From NCBI GenBank assembly GCA_000750105.3, contig JPHH03000010.1, forward strand, positions 186,001 through 250,000: DNA of 64,000 nucleotides. Direction: 5' to 3'. The position numbers and the translations under genes were made by a program. The DNA comes from Tolypocladium sp. Sup5 PDA-1 (Eukaryota; Ascomycota; Sordariomycetes; Hypocreales; Ophiocordycipitaceae). Under the pieces are notes generated by a model, which was given only the letters and a program-made list of their open reading frames with translations, had not been told where the DNA came from and made no database searches. Of the stretch, positions 51,508 through 61,718 are shown in pieces. Every line of letters starts with the position of its first letter. Positions within the stretch are counted from its first letter, which is position 1.

Positions 51508-54500
51508 ATGGCGTGCTCTTGCTGCATGTCGCCAGCGCCGTCTCCTCAGCCGACTGCATCGCAGCCCGACACGCGTGGCGCTGCGGTAGGCAACGGCGGC
51601 CGGCAACTTGGCCAGGTTCGCGCAGCCCAAGTCAACAGCGAGAGCGAGGCGGTCGGCTCGGGAGTCGACGAGCGCGGAGCATCGCCCGAGAACTGCTGCA
51701 GCGGTAACGACGCCGAATTCCAGGGCGGAAACCGTGATTTCGACACCGCAACCACGGGTCGTTGCCACGACCGTTGCTGCGACGACGAGCCTGCCCTTGT
51801 CGATGGATCGAATGCTCGCGACTGCGGCACATCCGTCTCTTCTACTGCAACTTGCGCAAAGGCCTGCTGTGGCACATCGCCCCCCGAGGCATTGCCCACC
51901 AAGGACAACACGCCGGTGCCGGATTGCTGCGAGGGCAAGACGTCGCCTTGCTGCGACGAGTCCTGTCTCGATCGCCTAGCCCTCCGTGAGTGCGAGACTG
52001 TCCCAACCGCAACTGGCCTCGGCAAGTCTGCAAAATGTAATTGTGTCGGAGGCATCTTCATCTTCCTCGGTAGCTGCTAACCGTGGTCCAGGCGCGGCAT
52101 CTGGCTCGCAGCTAGCCTCGACGTGCTCTGGGGCGTCGACGGGCGGTGCCTGCAACCATCATCGACGCTCTATTCGTGAGCAATACGGAGCCAAGCTTGA
52201 GGCTCTCGGCTGCATCTGCCGTGCTCTTCTTGCTCTTGGACATGAATCTTGCTGCGAGACTCGCAGCCGCCCTTCGGTGGACTGGCAGAAGTGTTCCAAG
52301 AAGGGATCTAACCAGTCGCTTTCACGCGTTTCGGTGGACTCGTGCTGCGCCAGTGGCATATCCACGACTTCATCACCGGTTCGGAGTAGACCCCGGTTGC
52401 AGAAAACTGCCAGTCTGCACGGGGCTAACAAGGCGCCTGCTGAGAAGGATTGCTCCGGTGGATGCTGCCGCAAAACAGTCACGGCCGCCTCGAAACCCGC
52501 TTGCGCTGATGCTTGCTGCACATCTGGGGCGCCATCCCGCAGCATTGCTGTAGAAGCCGGTCCCTTGGATAACGCTTGCGCCGACGCTTGCTGCGCTTCC
52601 GGAAAGCCAAAGGTTGTCGAGGACAACACCAGTGGTCCAATCGTAAAGGTGCGCGATCCGGAAAACCAGGCCATCGGCATTGAGCATGTCGTCCTCTGCA
52701 TCTCGGGCATGACTTGCACCGGCTGTGAGACGAAGCTCAACAGAACCCTCGCAACGGTGCCCGCCGTCAAGAACTTGAAAACAAGCCTGGTTCTGTCTCG
52801 GGCCGAGTTTGATGTCCACCTCCACCTCACCGCCGTGGCCGATGTTATCAAGCACCTCGAACGCACCACAGAGTTCAAATGCGAGAGGATCTCCAACCAC
52901 GGGTCGAGTATCGACGTCCTTGTTCCTGGAGACCCTTCTGGCTTCATCAACCGGGCTTGGGCAGAAGGAATCACAGACATGTCTCTCGTCGACCAGGGTA
53001 TTGTCCGAATTACCTTTGATCCCAAGCTGGTCGGAGCTCGAGATCTCATGGAGCAGCATTGGGGGCAGTCTACAAGCCTAGCTCCCATTCAAGGCGATCC
53101 TGCGCTTCGGGCGGGCGGCAAGCATGTCCGTCACGTCGGGTATATGACACTTGTCTCCGCAGTGTTGACCATCCCCGTCTTGGTCATGGCATGGGCCCCG
53201 GTACCTGAACGAGAAATGGCCTACAGCTCTGCGTCGCTCGCCCTGGCCACCATCGTCCAGGTCGTTGTTGCAGGGCCGTTCTACCCCAAGGCGCTCAAGG
53301 CTCTTGTCTTCTCCCGGGTCATCGAGATGGACCTGCTCATTGTCCTGAGCACCAGCGCGGCCTTTGTCTTTTCTGTCGTCTCCTTTGGCTATCTCGCGGC
53401 AGGAAAATCGCTCTCGACGGGCCAGTTTTTCGAGACGAGCACTCTTCTTGTTACCTTGATCATGGTTGGGCGCTATGTCGCAGCTCTTGCCCGTCAAAAG
53501 GCGGTTGAGTCCATCTCCATCCGATCGCTCCAGGTCCAGACTGCCCTTCTCATGGATAGCCCCAGCGCTTCCGAGGAACGAGAGATTGACGCCAGGCTAT
53601 TGCAGTACGGCGACTGGTTCAAGGTCCTCCCCGACACAAGGATCCCGACTGATGGGACCGTGGTTGCGGGCTCTTCAGAAGTCGACGAGTCCATGCTCAC
53701 TGGAGAGTCGCTCCCAGTCGAGAAGCACGCCAGATCGCAGGTGATTGCTGGAACCATCAACGGCTCTGGCGCCTTGGTCGTCCGTCTCACTCGACTTCCT
53801 GGTGATAACACCATCAATGCCATTGCCGCCATGGTCGACGAAGCAAAACTATCCAAGCCCAAGATGCAGGACCTTGCCGATAGGGTTGCCTCCTTCTTCG
53901 TGCCCGTCGTTGTCGCATTGGCTGTTGTCACTTTTGTCATCTGGGTGGCGGTTGGGATGGCCGTTCGCGGCAAAACCGGGTCCGAGGCGACTGTTCAAGC
54001 CATAACATATGCCATCACGGTGCTCATCGTTTCCTGTCCTTGCGCCATCGGCCTTGCCGTGCCAATGGTTGTGGTGATTGCCAGTGGGGTAGCAGCAGAA
54101 CGAGGAGTGATCTTCAAGTCGGCGGATGCGATTGAGGTCGCGTACAGGACATCCCACGTGGTTTTCGACAAGACGGGAACCCTGACTAAAGGCAAGCTTG
54201 CTGTGGCAGTTGAGCACTACGTGACGGGTGAGGAAGCCTCCTTGCCACTCCTCTTGGGCCTCATCGGCAACAACCGACACCCGGTGTCTCTGGCCATAGC
54301 AAATCACCTCAGAAGCAAGGGAATCACGGCGGCGGATATCCCTGGCGCGAAGAGCTTTACCGGCCGAGGCTTGGAGGCCAAGGTGGCCGGCCAGACACTG
54401 CGGGCCGGAAACTCTCGCTGGTTGGATGTGTCGTGCCATTTCATTGTCCAGCCGGTGCTGGCGCAGGGCTATACCGCATTTTGCTTCACCATCGACGGTG

Positions 54501-55093
54501 CATTATCTGCGGTCTATGGTCTCGAGGACTCGCTCCGACCCGACGCAGCCCATGTCGTCACAAGACTACAGAGCCGCAGCATCTCAGTCCACCTAGTCTC
54601 GGGCGATGACAACGGTGCTGTCCAAAGCGTAGCGACAAGGCTAGGCATTCCTGAAGGCAACATTCGTGCTCGCAGCTCCCCAGCCGACAAGCGGGCCTAC
54701 GTCGAAAACCTCCTTGGCGATGCCCCCAACGACAAGAAACCGGTCATCGTCTTCTGCGGCGACGGGACCAACGACGCCGTCGCCCTCGCACAGGCAACTA
54801 TCGGCGTCCACATGAACGAAGGAACCGACGTTGCCCAGTCTGCGGCAGACGTGGTGCTCGTGCGCCCTGATCTGTCCGGCATCCTCACCATGATGGACGC
54901 CAGCAAGCGGTCCGTCGGCCGCATCAAGTTTAACTTTGCGTGGAGCTTTGTCTACAACATCTTCGCCGTGCTTCTGGCCGCGGGGGCGTTTGTGAACGCC
55001 AGGATTCCACCGCAGTTTGCGGGCCTTGGCGAGCTGGTCAGCGTGCTGCCCGTCATTGCCGCTGCTGTGCTCTTGCGATATCCCAAGATGTAG
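51508..55093 (+). CDS. Cysteine-rich P1B-type heavy-metal ATPase (Pca1/CrpA-like)
   Basis: Exons are 51508..51985 and 52092..55093 (donor GTGAGT, branch GCTAAC, phase 1), giving 1,159 residues. The first 340 residues contain eleven CC dipeptides (for example CSCC, NCCSG, RCCDDE, ACCGT, PCCDESC), including a duplicated CADACC(T/A)SG block, and LEALGCICRALLALGHESCC. One HMA domain follows, GMTCTGC near residue 365. The pump core has TGES (dephosphorylation), CPC in SCPCAIGLAVP near 807 (ion path), DKTGTLTKG with the phosphorylated Asp near 852, HP in NNRHPVS and GDGTND near 1049. It should export Cu(I), Cd or Ag at the plasma or vacuolar membrane. Architecture matches yeast Pca1 and Aspergillus CrpA rather than the secretory pump Ccc2, which has no such Cys-rich tail. 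Splicing is needed: the two frames overlap but are out of phase. Confidence 0.9.
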
Positions 55094-56223
55094 CCGGAAT
55101 GGCTGAAGGAGGTACGGTATGACAGCTTGCAACATGCGTGCCATGGTCGCCAACAAATGGGGGAAACTATCTGTTTGTTCCTTGTCCGCCGAAATCGCAC
55201 CATGCTTTGAGCCTCGTCTGTACTCTGCGCATGCAGCCCTGTTTCTTTCTCTACAGTCCTTACCGATGGGAACAGCTCTACTACATTTAGGCTCAAAGTC
55301 CCTGCTTGATCTTTATAAATGGTTTGGAACAGAAGACGTCTGCCGTACGTCGTGCTTGCGTTGGGCTACCCTACATCAAGTAGAATCAGCACCCCCGACA
55401 CCCCCGACATTCGCTGCTAAGCAATTGAAAGAAGCAATTCCGTACTCTTCATTTACAGTATTACGAGTGTTTGCTCTAGAGTTGACAGGCCATCGATTAT
55501 GGTCCTGCTGGTGTAGCGGCAGATGTTGAGTCGTATGCAACGCTCTGTGGCACGCAATGCTTCACCTGTATGCGTCACTCTCTGCCGCTTCTACAGATGC
55601 ACCCTTGAAGCGCGTCTCCGAATCATGTTCGGTGTGCTTTTGCAATACTGCATTGCCGCTACATTGGCCATTTCCAATGAAAGCATCATTATCAACACTG
55701 TTCTTTTCAAGTCTCCAGTGACGTCTCTCGCCGCCGAGGCTGATGGAAATGCTGGCTGGCTGGCTACATAACTTATGTGGCGGCCCTGGCAATTCAGCCA
55801 CTGTGGCACAGCTGGGAATACGTAGTGGCGTTACACAGTCATCAGCAGCAGGAGGCGCCAGCCATTGAAACGAATCCACCACGTGTCGCCGCCATTCAAC
55901 CATCAAGGAGAGAAGTCGTTTCTGCATCCGTCGCGACAACGCCGCTCGCCTCTCTGCGCCCGCCTTTCGATTCAGCCTCTTCACCCGCATCTTTCCCGTT
56001 CGGCTTCTCGTTATTCTGTTGCTGTACGTTTACCGAATCGCCTCACCAAGCGCGACTCCGTACCCCGGGATTCTGAGCGACCGCGACGGGCTCCCGAGCA
56101 AACGACCCGCCGTTGTCCCTGATACTCCTGCGCTTGCGCCAAAGGCAAACCTGTGGACGCCGCCTCCTCGTCGCGAAACCGCGCTGGTCGCAGTTGGCCG
56201 TCGAATCGCCATACTCAGACGCC
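55094..56223. other. Intergenic, 1.13 kb
   Basis: This stretch lies between the metal ATPase and sed5, both plus strand. It holds the terminator and the promoter plus a C/T-rich leader of sed5 (about 55960-56220). The 82-codon frame at 55523-55771 has no recognisable domain. Confidence 0.5.
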
Positions 56224-57296
56224 ATGGCCGTCGCATCCATCCAAGATCGGACCGCCGAGTTCAAGTCCGTCCTTGCGCAGGCCCAGCGCCGGCAGAACTC
56301 GGCCAAGGTCGGCTCGCAGAGGAGATCCCTCTTGAGCGACTCACAAAAGGCCGCCGCTAATGGCGACGCAAAGCCCAGCCGGTCCGACTTTGCGCGCAAG
56401 GCGGCCGAGATTGGGCGCGGCATCTCGGCGACCATGGGGAAGCTGGAGAAGCTGGCGCAACGTGAGTCTCCCTTTGGGTGAGGACATGGACGCACATGGA
56501 ACAAAATCTAACATGGCCGTAGTCGCAAAGCGCCGCACACTATTCGACGACCGGCCGGTCGAGATCAACGAGCTCACGTTTGTCATCAAGCAAGATCTCT
56601 CGTCGCTGAACCAACAAATCGGCGCCCTCCAGACCCTCTCGAAGCAGCAGCACCCCAAGGCCGACCAAGAAGGCGAACACAACAAAAACGTCGTCTACCT
56701 GTTACAAGGCAAGCTGACCGACGTCTCGGTCAACTTCAAGGATGTGCTCGAGGCGAGGACAAAGAACATTCAGGCGTCGAGGTCACGGACGGAAAACTTC
56801 ATCTCGTCCGTGTCCCAGCACGCGCAGCCCTCACTGCAACAATCCGGATCGCCGCTCTACGGCACGCCAAACCGCGCGTCTCCGGCCCCCGGTTCCGACA
56901 CCCTGTCGCTGAACCCCATCGGCGAGCAGCAGTTGATGATGATGGAGGAGGCGCAGCCCACCAATACCTACATCCAACAACGAGGGGAGGCGATTGAGGC
57001 GATTGAGAAGACGATTGGCGAGCTGGGGAGCATCTTTGGCCAGCTGGCGACGATGGTTTCTGAGCAGAGCGACATGATTCAGCGAATCGATGCCAACACA
57101 GAAGACGTCGTGGACAACGTCGAGGGGGCGCAAAGAGAACTGCTGAAATACTGGTCGCGCGTGTCGAGCAACCGGTGGCTGATAGCCAAGATGTTTGGCG
57201 TTTTGATGATATTCTTCTTGTAAGCTGGCCCCATACTCGTCCTGGTGTATTGTTACTGACTCGTCTCGCAGGCTCTGGGTTCTTGTTTCGGGCTGA
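56224..57296 (+). CDS. sed5: Golgi t-SNARE syntaxin-5 (Sed5)
   Basis: Exons are 56224..56461, 56523..57219 and 57272..57296, giving 319 residues. The protein starts MAVASIQDRTAEFKSVLAQA, the N-terminal peptide by which syntaxin-5 binds the SM protein Sly1. An Habc region follows (FDDRPVEINELTFVIKQDL, LQTLSKQQHPKAD, GKLTDVSVNFKDVLEARTKN). The SNARE motif is AIEAIEKTIGELGSIFGQLA with the zero-layer Gln in MVSEQSDMIQRIDANTEDVV. The single C-terminal anchor WLIAKMFGVLMIFFLLWVLV is completed by a last exon of 25 nt that supplies LWVLVSG. The SNARE mediates ER-to-Golgi and intra-Golgi fusion with partners such as Bos1, Bet1 and Sec22. Both introns have clear GT-AG borders; the start was chosen by the DRT..F motif. 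Confidence 0.95.
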
Positions 57297-57889
57297 GCTG
57301 ATGGCCGGAGCATTGGCACACCGTGCCCTCGACGCGACACGTGCGGCGCAACGCTTCATAATGGATACCACTTGGACGACGCATTCTTCTTTGTATGTGT
57401 ATTTTGTGGGATCTTTGTATTCATTCTAGAGGCGTCCGAATAGGGGACTAGATAAGACTTATTAATATTGGACTCGCAGCCTAGAGCTGCCCAACACGGG
57501 ACAGTTCAGATGCGCGATATTCACGACGACCAGTCCTCTGGCAGCTTCATGACGTTTACTCGAGAGTTGATGTGCAATTCTCTTCCTAGTGCCACGACTG
57601 GCTGTTGAACGACGTCAACCGGACTCGAGCCCGAGACGCCCCCGGCGCTAAAGATTGAACCTCCACCATCCCGGCGTCGGTCTTGATTCTCCATGGCTGG
57701 ATTCGGGGCGCATCCCCCCACACACCTCTCCATTGAGCGTCAATCGCCGACGGGAACCTATTCTGGTTGTAGGTCATGCTGTGACATATGCGCTGGGGGT
57801 GGTCGCTCTCTCGAGGGAGGAGCAATATATAATGGCCAGCATCCCGCTCCGGGACACGTCGCCGATTGTCGCAACTACTTCACTTTAAC
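57297..57889. other. Intergenic, 593 bp
   Basis: This stretch lies between sed5 and the aldo-keto reductase, both plus strand. A TATA box at 57826-57832 marks the reductase promoter. No gene is supported. Confidence 0.5.
57826..57832 (+). promoter_or_regulatory. TATA box of the aldo-keto reductase gene
   Basis: TATATAA lies 58 bases before the first ATG (57890) and 73 before the second (57905). This close spacing suggests a short leader and a regulated promoter. Confidence 0.5.
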
Positions 57890-59157
57890 ATGCAGCTCGC
57901 AGCCATGGCAGCCACCAACTTCAAGCTCAACACTGGAGCCGAGATCCCAGCCGTCGGCCTGGGTACGTCGACCCTCATCCTCCTTACTACCCCGCCAATG
58001 CTGTGAAGGGTCGAGAAACTCACAACGGCTTCACGCTCGCAGGAACATGGCAGTCCAAGCCGGGCGAGGTCCAGGCCGCCGTCTCGTACGCGCTCCAGAA
58101 CGGGTACAAGCTGGTCGACTGCGCGTACTGCTACGGCAACGAGGACGAGGTCGGGCAGGGCCTCAAGGAGGCCTTTGACGCCGGTGTCAAGCGCGAGGGC
58201 GTCTTCATCATGACCAAGGTGTGGGCGACGTACAACACCAGGGTCGCCGAGGGGCTGGAGAAGAGCCTGAAGAGCCTGGGCGTGGACTACGTTGACCTGT
58301 ACCTCATTGTGAGTACTTGCTACCACTCAGCGAAGAGTGGATGCTGACCAAGTATGCAGCACTGGCCGGTCCTGTTGAACCCCGAAGGTAATGCCCTCCA
58401 AGTGATGCGGGGAGACGGTGGCTTATGGAACGCGTAGGAAACCACGACAAGTTCCCGACTCTGGCCGACGGCTCGCGAGACATCATCCGCACGTGGAACC
58501 ACGTCGAGGCATGGAAGCAGATGGAGGCCCTCGTGGCCAGCGGCAAAGCCAAGGCCATTGGCGTCTGCAACGTACGCCCCCCAACCCAGCCACGACGAAT
58601 TAGCAGCATCATACGGGCTAACATGACGCTTCTTCCGTTTAAACAGTACAGTAAGCGATACCTCGAGGAGCTGCTGCCGCAGTGCAACATCGTCCCGGCC
58701 ATCAACCAGATCGAGAACCACCCCAGCCTGCCCCAGCAGGAGATTGTCGACCTGTGCAAGCAAAAGGGCATCCACATTGTAGCCTACAGCCCGCTGGGCA
58801 GCACCGGCAGCCCGCTGATGAGCGCCGCGCCCGTCGTCAAGGTCGCGGAGAAGAAGGGCGTCAGCGCCAGCACCGTTCTGCTCAGCTACCATGGTAAGTC
58901 ATGCCTTGCCCACCCAATTGCTGGAAGTATCGTCGAGTGGCTGCTCATAGTGTGTTCTAGTTGCGCGCGGAAGCACCGTCCTGGCCAAGTCCGTCACGCC
59001 GGCGCGCATCAACTCGAACCTGGAGATTGTCAAGCTGGACGGCGAGGACATGAAGCTCCTGGACGACTACTCTGCCGACCTGAGCAGCAAGGGCGAGCTC
59101 AAGCGCTACGTGTACCCGCCATTTGGTGTGGACTTTGGCTTCCCGGACAAGTCTTAG
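57890..59157 (+). CDS. Aldo-keto reductase (NADPH-type aldose/glycerol reductase group)
   Basis: Six exons, 57890..57962, 58043..58308, 58360..58387, 58438..58571, 58647..58893 and 58961..59157, join to 314 residues. The catalytic tetrad is Asp50 and Tyr55 (LVDCAYCYGNE), Lys83 (FIMTKVW) and His114 (HWPV). The barrel signature NFKLNTGAEIPAVGLGTW precedes it, AIGVCNYSKRYLEELL is restored across intron 4, and the cofactor motif LAKSVTPARINSN has the Lys-Ser-x-Thr-x-x-Arg pattern of NADPH-preferring enzymes. Substrates in fungi include xylose, arabinose, glycerol or other short aldehydes. It lies tail to tail (108 bp) with a polyol dehydrogenase, together resembling a reductase/dehydrogenase pair in polyol or pentose metabolism. 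A start at 57905 (MAATNF) is equally possible and removes five residues. The third exon is 28 nt. Confidence 0.9.
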
Positions 59158-59265
59158 GGTAGTGGTTCAGTAAATAAAATAGAATACAAATAGATGATCT
59201 CAGATGAATTGACGAGAAAAAGGTATATGCTTTTCAGAATTGTTCCATGCTCTACACAACACCAT

Positions 59266-60527
59266 CTACGCCTCCCCCTTCATATCTACAACAACCTTGA
59301 GTACCAGCCGCCCCTCGTCGTCCTTGACCTTGCCGGCCATGGAAAACGCGTCGTTGATCCGGTCCATGCCCTTGTAGCGATGCGTGACAAGCGTGGACAG
59401 GTCCGGCATCGACGCGGGTCGGTTAGAGAGCAGCTTGATGGCTTCCTTGTACGTGTTGGCGTACCGGAAGACGCCGATGAGGTCGACTTCGCGGAGTGCG
59501 GCTGCGGACATGGGCAGCGTGAGGATGGGGGTGCCCATGCCGATGATCATGACCTTGCCGCCGGGCTTGGTGGCCTGCAGTCGCTGTCAGCATACAAGCA
59601 AACATGGTGGCTGTGGGAGTTTTACGTACGTAGATGGAGCTCTGGACACACGTCTCCACGCCGGTGCACTCATACACGGCCGAGACCTCGCCAACGGGCT
59701 TGCCCTTGACCTCGGTGGCCTTGATCTTGTCCGCCACCTCCTGCGCGTACGCGAGCTTCTCCTCGATGGTCTGCGGCCGCGCCATGGGCACCACGACCCC
59801 CGCGTCTGCGTACCCGTTGGCGACGGCAAAGTCGACGCGGTCCTTTTGGATGTCGGCGATGACGACGGCCTCGGCGTTGTCCGCCTTGCTGACGGCGGCC
59901 GCGAGGAGACCGACGGCGCCGGCGCCGAAGACGAGGACCGTCGAGCCGGCGGGCATGTTTGCGCGGTCCCGAGCGTGCATGGCCACGGAGAGGGGCTCTA
60001 TTACGGCGCCGAGATCCAGGGAGAGGTCATTCGGAAGCCTACATCGGTTAGTTACACGGGGTCGAACAGGCTCGCAAGACGGCGGTGGCTTCATACTTGT
60101 GGCACCATCGCGCCGGGTGGTTGACCCTCTCCTGCAGCGTGCCCTGCGCATGCGGAAACGCCTTGGCCGAGCTGCGAAACTTCATGCCCCGGCAGATGTT
60201 GTAGCGCCCCTGGTCGCAGAACTCGCAGCTCTCGCACGGCAGGCCGACCTCGAGCGCGACGCGGTCCCCCGGCGCGAGCTGCCCCGCGCCGACGCCCGCG
60301 CCGACGGCGACGACGGTGCCGCTGGACTCGTGGCCCAGCGTCAGGGGCTCGCGCACGAGGATGTCGCCGTTGCGGAAGTGGTTGAAGTAGTGCAGGTCGG
60401 AGCCGCAGAGGCCGGTGGACTGCACGGCGACCTGGACCTCGTCGCTGGCCGGGGGCGGGAGGGCGCGCTCCTCGAGGCGGAGGTCGCGGGCGCCGTGTAA
60501 GACGGAGGCGGTTACGCGTGAAGACAT
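59266..60527 (-). CDS. Zinc-dependent sorbitol/xylitol dehydrogenase-like MDR
   Basis: Exons are 60527..60097, 60038..59630 and 59574..59266, giving 382 residues. Medium-chain dehydrogenase features are the catalytic-zinc ligands Cys41 (STGLCGSDLHYF), His66 and Glu67 (LTLGHESSG), structural-zinc Cys98, 101, 104 and 112 (PCESCEFCDQGRYNIC), and a Rossmann loop LVFGAGAVGLLAA with Asp in VIADIQKDR after the second strand, which fits NAD rather than NADP. HYF..FRNG and LGAVIEPLSVAMHA are typical of sorbitol, xylitol or L-arabitol dehydrogenases. It would oxidise a polyol to a ketose in the cytosol. The join KLPNDLSLDLGAV is split by intron 1 (branch CTAAC). A second insertion of about 15 residues (KIKATEVKGKPVGEV) precedes the YECTGVE block, as in other fungal members. 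The exact polyol is undecided. Confidence 0.9.
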
Positions 60528-61718
60528 GATGTATGGAGACGGAGGAAAACGTATGATGATCTCAACTTTCAAGTTGCACAAGAAGTCAATAGCCGGCGGG
60601 GAAGAGGGGGGGCTCTCTCAGAAGGGGTGAAGCTGCTAGGATGGATGGAGTTGTGCCACTGAAGAGAATGCAAGAGCAGAGAAGCCGTCGCACTCAAGGA
60701 AAAGATGCTTGGATGTCGACGAACAGAGGCAACGATGAGATGGAGAGGTAATTCGCCTGGAGTTTCCCACGTTAAGAACCCCACTGAAGCTCCGACGTCG
60801 CGCACTGCCCGGCGCCGGCCTGACGATGCCCGGCGTTTGCAACTCTCCAGGCCATTCCCATTCGTCGACGAGTTTCAATTGCCGCGACGTGGCGTGGAAG
60901 CGTGGAACAGATTCTGGGCCTGGTGGAGGAGGCGGGGACGGGAATGGGGACCGGCCCCGCCGGAGAGAGTTGCCGGAATAGGCAATTCGTCGCTTGGGGC
61001 TGTTGTCGGTTTATTAACGAGCTCGTAAAAAGCAAAAGCTATATCTACGAGTATGCTGCCGTGGGAGAATCCGAATCTCTGATCATGGCCTCGAGTGTGG
61101 CCAGGCGCAATGCTGGCTCGCCCATCTCGACCTGCTCCGGCACGAGACGCCAAATTGGTAGGCGGTTGGTTGGGAGCTGCTCCGGCACGGCTTGACATGT
61201 GCCGCACGCGACTGACGATGGCCGAATATTACGATACATCCCATTCGAGGGCGCCTGACTTGAAGCTTGCTGTCGACATGTGAAAGAATTGCCCAGGGTT
61301 GGTGGCTGTTTTAGCTGTTGGCATCTTGCCCCACGGACTGCTCCCTGGATTCATGGCCTGCTGCTGTTGGGCTTATCGTTTATGCAAGGATCAAAGATGA
61401 CTTGTGCTTCGCACGAGGCTGCGTGGCTTCCCCACTTCCTTCTGCTTTGTCCTCGAGCCGCATCCTCAAACACCACCGCCGCGTCGCCAATTCGCTGAGC
61501 AACGCCAGCCTGCGCGTACGAAGTACAGTTTGCAGAGAGCAGCTTAAAGAGCTCCACCGCGCTCTGAGACTCGTGGCTCAGCGTCGAGACTCGAGAGACG
61601 TCTGCCTGAGCACTGCCCCTCTCCGTCCCCCTCACCCCAAGAGTTGAGATATCTCATCGAGGAAATCTGCTTCATGGCCCGGTGATGCAAACGGTAGCAG
61701 TACCTTTACACAGGCAAG
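60528..61718. other. Divergent intergenic region, 1.19 kb
   Basis: This region separates the starts of the polyol dehydrogenase (minus) and the PAK kinase (plus). It holds overlapping frames on both strands (60636-61239) without recognisable domains or splice partners. A TACGAAGTA variant occurs near 61517. No gene supported. Confidence 0.5.
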
